Source: Carallia brachiata
Lineage: Eukaryota > Streptophyta > Magnoliopsida > Malpighiales > Rhizophoraceae
Direction: 5' to 3'
Assembly (NCBI GenBank): GCA_021464245.1
Contig: JADCRB010000001.1
Span: 5,217,186 to 5,281,185, forward strand
Length of the DNA stretch: 64,000 bases
The number at the start of each line of letters is the position of its first letter. Position 1 is the first letter of the stretch. A program made the position numbers and the translations under genes. Below are positions 1 to 12,442 of the stretch, piece by piece. The notes beneath the pieces are model-generated. The model worked only from the letters and a program-made list of their open reading frames with translations. It ran no database searches and was not told the origin of the DNA.

Positions 1-478
1 AAAGAAGGATGTCAATGATTTTTTCTTAGTTTGCATTATAATAGAGAAATATACCATATGCTCGTTATAGTTATTTTTTTCGAATTTTTTTTCGAAAACC
101 TATTGTTAAAGGTCTCCATAAAAAATGAATATACACATATCGTAAGGCTATCATAATGAGTTAATTAGTCCTTAATGTACTCAGCATGGCCTATCATAAT
201 GAGTTTTACAATCTATTTGCCTTACACACATTATAAGGATTAACAAAAATACATCAGCCAAATACATTGACAATCAACTGATCATAACATCAAAACATTC
301 TGCCAAAACACTCACTGGACTAACTTTAATGGAATGGAAATGTTGTAGAATAGCCACCCTGCAAAAATAGACATGGGTCAGCAAATGACTGTTGCAAGCC
401 AAGTCCAAAAAATAAAACTATGGCTTTCCATTTGTAACAAATGACTACTTCACTACATGCATATTCAATGGGACCTAA

Positions 479-608
479 CTAGCCGTTGGCAAAAGCAGTG
501 TTTGAAGGTGATATTGAAATCGATGGACTAGCAACTAAACTATTGAATGGCCAGTACCATGCTGCATGACCAGAAGGCAACATGCTTGGCGATTGTTGAT
601 TGATCAAC
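479..608 (-). pseudogene. Possible last C-terminal exon of the FRS-like gene
   Basis: The minus strand reads in one frame from an AG acceptor-like site near 608 to TAG at 479-481, beginning LINQQSPSMLPSGHAAWYWP and ending NTAFANG. A second possible exon lies near 708-797 (QGHLLPQSSLSLSGLHSSYP), ending at a GT. Both lie downstream of the SWIM domain and resemble the Ser/Pro-rich, Trp-containing tails of FRS proteins. Exon borders and family match are inferred only. Confidence 0.35.
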
Positions 609-3155
609 TGCCACAAGTACAAGCTCGTAAGTCACAAAAGTTACTAAGGAGAAACCATAAAATTGAAATAAGTGTGCTAGTGTGAAAACATGAAACCTTA
701 TTTACAGGATTGGCTTGGAATGGATAGCTACTATGCAAACCAGATAAAGATAATGAGCTTTGAGGAAGCAAATGTCCTTGGCTTGCCTATGGTGAGATAA
801 GTTTAAAAAAGTTAATTAAACATTTATTCTAAAAATGATGAATTCAAAGCTGAAAATAAATCAACTTAAAGCTCCAGAATAGCAAACTTATTAGTTACCT
901 AGCGAAGTTGGGCAAATGTAGATAATCTACTTATTAATCCTACATGATCATTCGCTAATTGAGCTTGGCTCCTAGTTACAGGTCTCCTACGACTGGCTCT
1001 TTCCAATTTGGAGACAATCCTTCTTGTCTTAGGGTGCCCACATCTTCAAACACAATTGGGATCCTCGTACCAGACTATATTGTTATTTTTACCTTGATGT
1101 TCTCTCCCAATAATGTCATCTGACAGATTCTTATCCCCATGATTCTCATTTTGGGGCTCAATAGTTTAACTATTTTCAGCCTATCTTTCCAAGCCTTCAT
1201 ATTGCTCTTTAAGCCCCTTTTAGGATGAATTCAAACTTGGCATCATCATCCATAGCAATGTCAACTGAAGAGTAAAATATCTTCTCCAATTGTTTTGTCC
1301 TACGAACTTGAATTGATGGATTGGTTTGGCAAACCTTAAACTTGCTATGACTTCTACCAATGTCTTTCCTCCAACGTCTTAGTATATAAGCATTCGGTAT
1401 CATCTCCACATCATTTGAGCTGAGTACTTTAAATACATGTGAGCATAGTATTCCTTGAAACTCAAAAAGCAAACAATTACAATTGACCTCATGAGTTTTA
1501 ACGTCAAAATTAAGAACATAGTTCACATGGATGGTCTTCACTTCCATGATTGTTTTAGTTTTAGATACTTCAAAACTTTTTTTTATCCCATTCTCTGATA
1601 TCAATTTCAAATCACAATGCATTGTACCTATAATTTACTTTTGAACCAATTTAAAAATGTTAGTTGTATATGCTCTAGACAATTGTACGTCAAATAGCCA
1701 ATGACTTACACATGGAATATGGGGATGGGTAAAAAAAAAAAATCCTCTTGTGTTTCTTTCTCAATCTTATCTCTAACTGCCATCTTATATTAATCAACAA
1801 ACTGTTTTAGTGTAGTGCAAGAATTCACATATCCATCAAAAAAAGCATGCATACCTTCAGTTCGTTGTGTTGATGACATCCCGGCCCAAAATGAAGACCT
1901 CAAGAATGGTGGCACCCACATTTCTCTTTCCTCACACAAAGTTTGCAGCCACTCATTTGTTTGTAACTCATATGTGCATATCATTGATCTCCATCTTTCT
2001 TTGAATTCATCACAAGATTGCGAATCATACACGGCTCCTAAAAAAGCATCTTTCACTAATCCATTCTTGGTAACTTTCATCAGAAATTTGATGTTAATAT
2101 TCCAAATACACCACCAATGTTTGGAACTCGGGAAAACTACACCAATAGCATTGCCAATAGCTGCACATTGATCAGCTATAATACCATCTGGATGCTTACC
2201 TCCCATGCATTTTAACCAATTCTCAAATAACCATATAAATGTCTTTGCTTTCTCATTATTTAAAAGAGCACAACCAAGAAGTGTTGACTGTCCATGGCGA
2301 TTAACTCCTACAAATACTGCACGAGGCATAACATACTTGTTAACAAGATAAGTTGTGTCGAAAGTTATAACATCGCCAAATTCCTCATATGCAGCTCTGC
2401 AACAGGCATCTACCTAGAACACATGTTTCAATCTACCATTTTTATCTAGTTTGATTTGGTAAAAAAAATCTTTGTTTTCCATTTGCCACTTTGCAAAAGT
2501 TTGATGCACTGATTATGCATCACCGCCTGATATTTGGAGCCTACGTACCTTACTAACATGATTTACAATATCGCTAGTTAAACACGACATCTCCTCATGA
2601 CCACTGATATACAATTGACTTAACATTCTGAAAAGGACGAAGGTCTGCCAAGTCATTTGTTTGTATCTGCCTTTTCATTTGCGCATCTGTTGTCCTATAT
2701 TGCATGATGAATCAAGATTCCAATGGATTTACCTCATGATTATGTTCCAATATGACACTTGAAATAATCCTTAAACCCTCTTTTTAAGTACAACAAACAC
2801 AAGCCTTGCAATTGTTTCTGCCACTTCACCTTTGAGGCAATAAATTATTCCCTCTCGCCTTATGGTTCCTACCTTTAGTGCACATAATTGTTTGCCACTT
2901 ATGTTCTCCAGTCATATCATGCTTTTTTACACCCCTCTTAGCAAGGCCAAAACCAATTAATCTAGCATACTTCTTATAAAATTCAAACAAATCATCTATA
3001 GTATTGAATATCATTCCAACTGTCGAGGCATCCACACTTGCTTGAGTACTAAATACTGCATTATCAGGTGCAACATGGGTCCCATTGCCAGAATTTCCAT
3101 GTGTGTCTACTACGAAGTCTCTGCCAGATTCTTCATCTTGGACTTCAATTTCCAT
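479..3155 (-). pseudogene. FAR1/FHY3-related (FRS5-like) MULE-transposase-derived gene, disrupted
   Basis: Read on the minus strand, the pieces follow the FAR1-related order. At 2826-3155 is the N-terminal FAR1 DNA-binding region (IDDLFEFYKKYARLIGFGLAKRG). At 1790-2420 is the MULE transposase core (DVITFDTTY, then HPDGIIADQCAAI and the WAGMSSTQRTEGMHAFF block). At 1209-1622 is a SWIM zinc finger (CNCLLFEFQGILCSH). Around 965-1060 a basic tail reads RRIVSKLERASRRRP. The frame is broken repeatedly: TAG at about 2416 where the family has Trp (VF*VDA), TAA near 2510, TAA after KQFVD near 1789, a poly-T frameshift near 1730, and TAA near 1632. Family members act as light-signalling transcription factors or as Mutator-like transposases. 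This copy cannot make either protein. No terminal inverted repeats were identified, so whether it was a transposon or a domesticated gene is open. Confidence 0.85.
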
Positions 3156-3159
3156 TGGT

Positions 3160-4819
3160 TTACCATGAACCTAGGAACAACATTAACTCAGTTAGTTTTT
3201 CCCATAAAGAAAATTTAAGAATAAAACTCCAAACCATATATTAGCTCTAAGCAAATAGCCTAGTAGTTCGGAGGCTATGTCTGATGATAATCCCAAGATA
3301 CTTTACACCACAATTGTGCACTATTTAACTCACTCCCAAATAATCAAGATATTGCAATTTGTTCTTATTATTAAACATTGGCTTTCACTCTTCTAAATGT
3401 GGACTATTGATAATATCAATCACCAAAGCATTCCAAAAATAAATTTCTGAATGCGCCAATGTAGAATTCAAAAATCAAGCAAAAAAAAAAAAAAAACCAC
3501 TCACCAGTATTAGACTGATTTCTACAAATACTAAACAAATATGATGATAGAAAAAAAGGTTCTAAGAAAACAAGAAAAATGCTCCCCACACACATGGATG
3601 ATGAAACATGGAAGTGAAATCCCTCATGCCAAAGAATACAAATCAGGAATAAAAAAGAACCACCTAAAACCACAACTCCAATTTTTAGGTAATAAAGGGC
3701 ATTTATGCGACCAAAGTTGAGTCCTTTTTGACACCTAGAAGTATAATATTTCTGGCCATGTATAGCAGCAAACAGAAGTCATCCCCTGATGCCAAAAGCA
3801 ATTAACATGATCATAATTGTGGCAACACACTGATAAGAATTTCTTAAATATCATTTCAGGCAAGCTTTCAACTTCTAATGCCTTCCATCACCCAACTCTC
3901 ACAATTTAATGGCTCTTGAGATCCCATTTCCCTCAATTTCACCAATACAACTTCCCTTTACCATCACTCCTCAACCTAACAAATGTGAACTGTCTTGGCA
4001 ATTTACTATTCAATCTCTTATTTGTAAGCCTAGTTATTAGATATTTTCTTGTAAATTCAAATAAAAACAAGGGAATGCAACCCATAGCTCCATGAGATAC
4101 AGTAATCACAGAAGTGACAAATCAACACCCATACAAAAAATACCAAATTCTGAATGATGATCTACTTCAATTAATTAAAAAGGCCACTTATTGATAACTG
4201 AAGGTCATTGCATATTCATACCTTTACAATATCACTACTTCCAGGCCACACTCTAATCAGATTGTTATGCCAGCTGCTTGCCCGAAACTCCCCTAAGCAA
4301 CCGAATGTGACCAAGCATTACTGGTAAGTCTCAGTCAAACCCCAACATTACTATACAATACCCTTTCATTCAAACAAAACCCAATCCCTAATTGATCTAA
4401 TTTGTAAGTGACCCAGTTGCTTTTCTTGCTACTGTGGAAAGTTCACTGATGAAAACGCTTAGGAGAGAAGAAGTGTGGTGATTTGGGGGGAATTTTAGCG
4501 CCTTCTATGTATAATTCTATGGCTGTGATTTCCCGCTCGAATGCCTAGCTCCCCCCAATTCTATTATGGGTCCCCCAACTTGCTTTTCAATAAAAATATA
4601 ACATATTTCTCCATTTTTTTATTTCCTGTTGCTTGCCTGTCGAAATCGACCTGTCCACTTACAATTTTCCCGCAACTTAACTACTTCAATTCACACTCTC
4701 TGCAACTTCTACCTAGCTACCATTGTTTTTTCTTTCTTTTTTGTTTTTTTTTATTGATTACATATACTAAGGTAAATTTGTTGCTCATGTTCGTCTTTCC
4801 ATTTCCATTTTTTTTCTAT
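3160..4819. other. No gene seen; 5' flank of the FRS-like pseudogene
   Basis: This stretch is AT-rich with short homopolymers, for example poly-A near 3481-3496. It could hold the promoter and untranslated leader of the minus-strand FRS-like gene. A less AT-rich block at 4220-4560 would fit a first exon or a transposon end. No reading frame in it resembles a known protein. Confidence 0.4.
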
Positions 4820-5413
4820 TGAAAAATGATTAATAAGTTATATACGCCATATGAAATACAATATGGATCGTATGATATTGCAACAAAAATAATCAACAAA
4901 AACTATATATATTGCTGCAACAAATAAATCAATTAAAAGAAAGGATATTATATCTGAAGCGTGCAAATACACTGTCATTAAGAATAGATTTGTGCCCTCG
5001 TAGACAAGAAGTTCTAGTACATCAAGCTCTAATGGTTATCCTCTAAAAATACAACAGATCTTCCCATTAGTGTACACTTCACGAGTAAAATAATAGAAAC
5101 AGCTTGATCTTTTGACTAGTCCAGCAAAAGGACTTTCTCATATGAAGAGTGGGAGAGAACTCACATCATCCCTCTTAGATTGTTGGGAAAGGATCCGTTT
5201 CAAAGAAGAAGAAAACCTTATTTACACTAGTTGAATTTATGAGCCCATAAAGTGAATTAACATAGAGAATAAATTCTAACGGTCATAAACAACTAATGTC
5301 ATTATACAGCATAATGGCTAGTAACAGAAACATAATGACTAGTAACAGACACATAATGGCTAGTTCCTATTTAATAGGAATTAAGCCTTTGAAAAGATAC
5401 ATTAATTCCAACA
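4820..5413 (-). repeat. LTR-like repeat, copy F (Copia-type, decayed)
   Basis: Read on the minus strand it starts TGTTGGAATTAATG and is clearly related over its whole length to 8043-8535. Shared landmarks are a 'taattcctattaaata' block, 'gttaattcacttt.atgggct' and 'gggaagatctgttgtatt'. The start resembles that of the Copia LTR beginning at 48881 (TGTTGGAA). The edges are estimates, and no matching target duplication is visible outside the pair. Confidence 0.55.
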
Positions 5414-8042
5414 ATCTCCGGCTATTTTAAAAGGTTAATTATATTGTATTAATCAATAAGAATATAACATATCACCTCTGTTGCTTTTTAAACTATGAAC
5501 CCAAGACTTAGGAGTACCAATTTTGATATTCAGAAGTATAGTGGAATAAAAATTTTTATGAATCATAACTTCTTTATGAATAACATTAAACTTGTCACCA
5601 TATTATATTCTCTAAAGTTATGCTGTGTAACGCGGTTAGGCACTGTTAGACCTTACGTTGGTCTATTTTTTTTCATGAGAGCTCTAGAGGTATTTTCTAG
5701 GACTTTATACTCTCACATAATTGATTCTATCAAGTGTGCATTCCAGTTGCACAACACTTATAAGGACTATAAAATTCATTAAGAGCATATAACTCAACTT
5801 CGAACATTAGAATTTTTGCACTATCTATATCACGGAAGGGACTTTATAATTTTTTATAGTGCTCACAAGATCAATTAATGATTTGTTTTTAGCCATATGA
5901 ACCCACTTCATTGAATCTCTTATCATATAGATTGGGTTCCTATCACTTTGGATCATTTCTCTATAAGCATATGTCTCATTCCCCTTGATATATTTTCACT
6001 AGTTTTCAGGTTAGTAACAGTTATAAGATCAATCTAATTCATCTCTGACGAAAATAAGAGATCGCAATATATTTCTCTGCATATGCTTCACTAACTCATG
6101 AATTAGACAAATATATATCTATTCCTTCCATCACGCAATTTACTCTTAGTATGAGTAATATAGGATTGGCTAACACAAATCATCAACATTCATAATATCA
6201 GTTTCACATAGAATGAAATATTCATTCTTAGCCAATTAACTTTCACACTAGCCATCTTTGAGGCTATATACTCGAAATCCATGGTGGACCGAGTTATAAT
6301 CATTTATTTATCAGGCTTCCAAACTGCTACTCCACTTTTAAAGGTGAACTCAAATCCATTTGATGGATTTAATCTCATCTGAATAAAATTTTAGTTAACA
6401 TCATTATACTCTTTTAGTGCAATGGTATTCACAATAAAATATATCATAGTTCATAATATCTCTCAAATTATTTAGGATGATTAATTTTATAAAATAGTGG
6501 TAAAAGACCTATTGAATTTTCCAAATGAAGTCCCTACATAGAAAGAAAAAATTTTCTGCTTCACACTAATAATTGGTTCAAGTATCAGTAAATGTACTGA
6601 TACCTCTTAGCATTACCTTTCCATGGTACAGGAGCAATGAGACTCTTGTATGATTGTACTTCAACTCCAAATATATGACTCTTTATTTTTTTTTTCCTTT
6701 CCAATATAAAGAACTACTTCGTCCTCATTGCCAACTACAAATGACACAATTTCCAAAATACAAAGCCTTTTTGTCCCTCAAAGAGCACAACCTATTTATG
6801 TCTTGCATTTTTTTCCTTTTTTTCTTTTAATAACAAATAGCAGTCAGGATAAATATCCAACATAGAGCATTATTAACACAACCTTATGACACATAGTCAT
6901 ATCTATCCCCAAATCCATATAGATCAATTAACAAAAGACAGTGTATATTTCTGTATTATACCTAATGCAGATTCAAATCACACACTTTAGAAACAAAATA
7001 AAGTTCTTATTCTATATGACTAACTCAAATTTTGGAATAAGTCTCAAGTCTCAAAAACTAGCAAAGTAAATGCATCAAAAGCCATGGAATTAAAAGAGTG
7101 AATGAAACAATATGGTAAATATCCCCACAAGACCAATCTAAAAATTAGATCAGACACCACTACAGAACCTGCACCAAGTAAAGCTTAAAAAATCAAAATT
7201 TGTTGTTTTCAACCAAAATCTCTTTCTTATAAATAGATGTCCCACGAATTGATTTGTCAAGAACCAGTAGTAATTTACCTTGTGGAAAAAAAAAGAGAGA
7301 GACATTAACACAGAATGCCCAGATGCTAAAAAACATGAAAAGTCAATAAAGATCACATAATCTTGAAATAAGAGCACAAATTTCAGCTTATATATGTTAC
7401 ATTAGAGTAGTGCAAGGTCGAAAAATATATAATAAATTTATCTCTAACAAATGAAAACGTGTAGTTCCACATATAGCACCAAAATTTTTTTTTAAAAAAA
7501 AAATTACAGTAGAATATGTATTAGCCTCATAACCTTTTTTCCCATTTACACATACCTTCTATAAATTTTCCTTTTCCTTGACTTACTAGCATTTCCATCA
7601 AGATATGATCTTTGTCGTCTGAAACAACTCTAGAGCTTTGTAATACAAAATTTACAACCACTTAATCAATCTATTAAAGCAAATTTGTAGTTAATCGGTC
7701 TATATAACTCACTAAAGTTATAAAAATATTCATAATAAATCTGTGAAGATTGTTATGGCTGATTTTTTCAATAAAAATGGATTCTACGACTAGTTAATAA
7801 TAATTGTAGATGTACAGATATATTAAACAGAAATACCAAGAAACTAACATAGTGATTATTGAATCCCATTTTTTAGGAAAAACCTCACTTTGTCCTTGAT
7901 TAACCAAAGGCGATCATTGAGCTAGCTGAGTAATTGTCCTTTGAATCTTAAGATCAGAATTCTTCTAACACACGAGTCATTTTATTGACTTGAAACCTTC
8001 CAATATGCAAATAATACAAATTAATTAATCTTTCCTTAAGAT
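5414..8042 (-). mobile_element. Non-coding internal remnant between two LTR-like repeats
   Basis: This AT-rich stretch lies between two directly oriented LTR-like repeats. From 5414 to about 6600 it resembles the non-coding region found before the 3' LTR of some plant Copia elements. No gag or pol motif can be read in any frame. It is either a large internal deletion derivative or an element too old to recognise. Confidence 0.4.
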
Positions 8043-8535
8043 TGTCGAAAATGATCAATAAAATGTGTACAAAATACAAAATGAATTATATAATATTTCA
8101 ACAAAATAAATTAAAGAAAAGATAGCATATCTGAATCATGCAAATGCACTATCATTAAGGATAGATTCACACCTCCACAGGCAAGTAGTCACAGTGCATC
8201 AGACTCTAACGACTATCCTCCAAGAATACAACAGATCTTCCCACTAGTGTGGACTTCACTAGTGAGATAATAGAAACAAGTCATCTTTTGATAAACTCAG
8301 GAATAAACCATAGATTGTTGGTGAAAGCTCTCTCACACAAGGAAGACATAAAAGAGCTTTTATTTATAGTAGTTGAGTCTTGATAGCCCATAAAAAGTGA
8401 ATTAACATAGGGCATAAATTCCATCAGTTATAAATGGCTATTATTATTGTACAACATGATGACTTATAACAGACACATAATAGCTAAATCTTATTTAATA
8501 GGAACTAAGTCTTTTAAAATATGTAATAATTTTCA
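8043..8535 (-). repeat. LTR-like repeat, copy G (partner of 4820-5413)
   Basis: Minus-strand copy related to 4820-5413, with several indels. On the minus strand it starts TGAAAATTATTACA and ends near ATCATTTTCGACA. Its outer edge at 8535 directly abuts a fragment of WAT1 exon 4. Confidence 0.5.
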
Positions 8536-8536
8536 A

Positions 8537-8785
8537 TATAGTAATGGTAATCGGCAGGGTAATGCTTCTTACATACTACAAAGGTTAAAAACTGACATTT
8601 GGTTGACCCACCTCAATCTTTTGAAGCATGGCAACCACCACAGAGGCCACTTGGCATCGTCATGCCTGGGGCTCTTTATTGGCAATTGCATCTCCTTTGT
8701 TTTATGGTTGATGGTCCAAGTTAGTTTTCCTTTTCTAAAACCTGCTTTTCTCCATCAACCAATTTCTCACTACATAATACATTTA
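8537..8785 (+). pseudogene. WAT1 exon 4 fragment, 3' half plus intron start
   Basis: The plus strand matches the second half of exon 4 of the WAT1-related gene at 15193-15445 and runs on into the following intron. Shared features are the ATGCTTCT-ACATACTACAAAG segment, the His-rich linker (HGNHHRGHL) and CISFVLWLMVQ at the exon end. A TAA after the TYYKG segment and frame changes break it. It is a paralogue fragment, not an exon of the intact gene, which lies 5 kb away on the other strand. Confidence 0.8.
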
Positions 8786-9185
8786 TATTGAATTAGAGAG
8801 ATGTTCATAAAAGTTATTTAGAGTAGGATAATAATAGAAACAACATATTTATATTATATAAAAAATAATAATCATTCCGCACTACATAATCCATAATAGG
8901 AACCCCTATTTATATTGTTCTCCTAACACATATTCAATCACCCTAATCATTATTAATATTATAGAGACTCTAAAAGACACCTCAATCTACTAAACACATT
9001 AACTCAAATATATCTTATCGATGAACTAAATACTTTGAACACACACACCTAACGAAACATTGGCTTCATAACTACAATATTATTAAATTCATGTTTATCT
9101 GTAGTAAGGGGGTTATGGGAATGAGGAGAATTACCTTATTGTATAGCTCATGACTCAGCATGCCTCTTAATGAAAAAAAAAAAAA

Positions 9186-9530
9186 AAGAGCCCAAGACAT
9201 GACTCCATGGGAAATTTACCAAGTGGCCTCCGTGGTGGTTTCCATGCTTCAAAGGGTCGATGTGGGTCGACCAGATGTCAATTTGTGACCCTTTGAAATA
9301 TGTGGGAAGCATTGCCTGTTGATTCCCATTAATGTAGCCAATGCTTTTGCCTTGCTTGCTAAGGACCTTAACCCCAACTTCTCCAACCAGACAACCAATT
9401 ACATCAAAATTAAAATCTGGCAGCTAATTTAATCGGTATGTCAAAAACTGTTGAGTGAACATACGATGTGAGGAGATTATTTAATTTAATGAATTAATAA
9501 TTGTTGGTATATAGTTTATGGGTCGGGTCG
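9186..9530 (-). pseudogene. WAT1 exon 4 fragment, 5' half plus preceding intron
   Basis: The minus strand matches the first half of exon 4 of the intact WAT1 gene (LEKLGLRSLASKAKALATLMGI) and about 90 bases of the intron before it, through the His-rich linker HGNHHGGHLV. A one-base deletion after the LMGI segment shifts the frame. It faces the fragment at 8537-8785 on the opposite strand, and the two overlap in the His-rich linker region. It ends in a poly-A run at 9174-9186 (plus strand). Confidence 0.8.
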
Positions 9531-9867
9531 ATTCGATCCATTCATGATGATCTTATCCGACCCAGTAAGGAAAATAAATAAATAAAACTGCATAAAAGCA
9601 GTTGAAGGGAGCTGGAGCAGTTTAAGAGAGTTACAATATTAACTAAGTCCTCACTCCCATCAAATATAATTGATTCTAGTATGAAAGTTGTTGGTTCAAA
9701 TTTTTTGTGCAAACCATATGCCTTTATTTGCTTTCTTCTAGGCTAGAAAACTATAAAAATTTTATCTCTCATACATGATTTTATGATCACAAAAATATAC
9801 ATATAGGTAGCTTATGATATGTTTAATATTTAGTCAATTTTTTGTGACTTTTGATTGCATAATCAAT

Positions 9868-10405
9868 GAGAAAAAGAAGTTAAGGAAAGAAATGAGGGTG
9901 TAATGAAAAAGAGAGATAGAGATGGAAGAAAAAAGGAGGGAAGGAGATGGAAAGAGAAAGGAGGGAGGCATGATACAGAGGCAGAGAGAGATAGAATAAG
10001 GGAGAAAGATCAAGATACGGAAGAGATAGAGAGGGAGAGAAATAGAGAGACTAAAGAGGGAGATAAAGATGGAAGAGAGAGCAAGCGAGTTAGATGGATA
10101 CATTGAAGAGGGAAATAAAAATGGAAGAAAGAACAAAGGAGAGAGTTGGAATGATTTAAGAGGGAGATAGAGATGGAATATAGAGAGAAAGGTAAAGAGA
10201 TTTGAAGAGAGGGTGAGGGAGGTAGAGATGAGAGAGAATTAGATATGGAAGAGACATAAGGAGAGAGATGGAAAGACGAAAGAGAGAGGGAGATAGAAGA
10301 GAAAGGAAAAGAAATGAAGAGATGAAAGAGAGAGGTAGATGGAAGAAATTGGAATGGAGAGATTAAAAAGAGAGATACATGTGGAAAAGAGAGAGAAAGA
10401 AAGAT
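9868..10405 (+). repeat. Degenerate polypurine tract (GA-rich, about 540 bp)
   Basis: The plus strand is almost only A and G, with imperfect units such as 'agagagggagatagagatgg' repeated at variable spacing. Long open frames on both strands here are by-products of the composition and are not called as genes. A shorter tract of the same kind lies at 12827-12932. Confidence 0.9.
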
Positions 10406-10671
10406 CATGTGAACATAGTTCAAAACCCGACCCAAATATTAACCCAAAATAAAGAATGGGTCAGTAAGTTAGTGCTCCAACCATTGACTTGGTAACACTA
10501 TATACTAAAAGGACAATGATATATGACACGAATTACTCTTATCGACTTGTTTACATAGAAGAATGTCAGCTCTTCCCTTTTTGTTTGGGTCCCAATTTGT
10601 TTTTTTATTAATAATTAAAATTTTACCAAAAAAATAAATTTTAAGTAGTATTTAGTATTATCCTAAATGTA

Positions 10672-10672
<1 letters not shown>

Positions 10673-10711
<39 letters not shown>
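10673..10711. repeat. (TA)n microsatellite
   Basis: About 19 uninterrupted TA units. Poly-A runs follow at 10773-10802. Confidence 0.97.
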
Positions 10712-11540
10712 CACTAAATGGTACTTATGTTACCTTAAGCGTACTCAATATTATTCTAAATTATGATTTTGAAAAAAAAAAAGGTCAAAAAAAAAAAAAA
10801 AAGTGGCACGTTGCCACGTACTCAAGGAACTTTTAGTTTGAATGGGAGTAGGCAAAACTCGGAAAGCAAAATTCGTGTGTGTTATCACTATTCTAAAAAA
10901 CACACCCATATATAAATCTAGAATTCATTAATTTCATCATTTCTTAGCTTCTTACATATGGCATAAGGGGTTCAAAGATCATAGTTAGAAAGCTTAAGAC
11001 ATAAAAATGTCATGGTTTTCATGACGTATAATTTGTACAAATAAAACATTCCAAACGCTCTAAATTCTTGCAACAAAATCCTAATAATCTAAATAAGTAA
11101 ATAATGCCTCTCAATAGCTAATACAACATAGATCTGTTAAATGACACAAGTTTAATGGAGTTACCATTGATCTTGAAGAATAAATTAAAATTAAGCATAG
11201 TAAAAGTTTAAGAATCAAAACCAAATATCAATTTGCCATTTAATTAACAACCACTAGATAATAGATAGATCTCCAACTTACTCAATCCATTGTATAAAAC
11301 ATTCACTCTAAATTCTTTAGTGAAATTTTTATAAATTTAAAGGAGGAAACAGTGAGAGACCCAGTTCTTTAAAAAAAGGCAAACTATTTTCAAACCTAAC
11401 AAGCAAAAAAGAAATAACGAGAACCCTATAATTGGTTAGATTTTAAAAAATCCTAAACAACAAAAACTAAAGCTCACAGTAATAAAAAAGTGCAAAGGAA
11501 AGAAAAATGCATAATAAGTGTATCTACAGTGCTTTTACAT

Positions 11541-12442
11541 AGAGATGTCAAACAAGTGGGTTGAGTTGGGTTTAGGTTGGATTATTTCGAATCAGGTTAC
11601 TTGTGGATCATGTTGTGCTTGGATCGGCTTTAGGTTTAGATCACTCGGGTTGGGATTAACCCATTGGTCAATATGCTACTATGCTCAGTTTTAAGAATAT
11701 AGTTTTTCTCTGTTCGCTAATTTTTTATTTTGTCATAGATTCAAATATATAAATTATATTATTATTTGTATACTTGATATATTATAGATAAAAATCATTT
11801 ATTATTGTTATTATTTATGTATGCAAATTATATATTATAATATATTATTATATTGTCATCGTTGAAATTTCTTAAAAACTTTTTTATATTAATTTGTATC
11901 AAAATTATAGAGTGTATTATATGTATAACGTATTTTTTTATTATTTATAACATGTATATAAATAAATGTGTGTACATATATGTGTATAGTTAGTATACAC
12001 ACACACACAAACACACATATATAATAAATAATCTGATATTAATGTTAAATATCAAAAATAGTTTCCAGACTCTTACATTTACAAAGTTTAAGGAAATATT
12101 TAATGTAGGCAGTCTTACTCTATTTTCATAAAAAAGCTATTTCAATAATTCAAACTTGTGAACATCAAGTTATGGAGTTAAATTTTTGCTACACTAAAAC
12201 TTGTCATTCTATATATATATAGAGAGATAAAGTAATAAGTAAAAATAGAACAAAATATTAAACTATTTTTTTAAAATCAATTTAAAAGTAAAAATCATGT
12301 TTTCCGAGTCAGGTTCTCATTCAGGTCACTTTGAGTTAGATTACTTTCAAATTAAGTTATTTTCGAGTCCCGCATATTTGGATTGAATTCTTCAGGTCGA
12401 CCCGTTGGGTCGAGTCATAATTTGATAATACTTTTACATCTC
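11541..12442. mobile_element. Possible non-autonomous DNA element with short inverted ends
   Basis: The left end reads AGAGATGTCAAACAAG. The reverse complement of the right end reads AGAGATGTAAAAGTAT. Just inside both ends are 'gggt(c/t)gggt' type motifs in opposite orientation, an arrangement common in plant non-autonomous elements. The interior is AT-rich with no coding capacity. No target duplication could be matched, so the edges are tentative. Confidence 0.35.

Noticed and set aside
1815..2171. Plus-strand open frame of 118 codons
   Set aside because: It is the antisense shadow of the transposase core of the FRS-like pseudogene.
4541..4822. Plus-strand hydrophobic frame of 93 codons
   Set aside because: Phe/Leu/Ser-rich because of T/C-rich sequence; no signal of a real gene and no splice or family support.
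9834..10435. Long open frames on both strands (Ser/Leu/Phe-rich minus, Arg/Glu/Lys-rich plus)
   Set aside because: They follow directly from the polypurine composition, have no family motifs and overlap each other on both strands.
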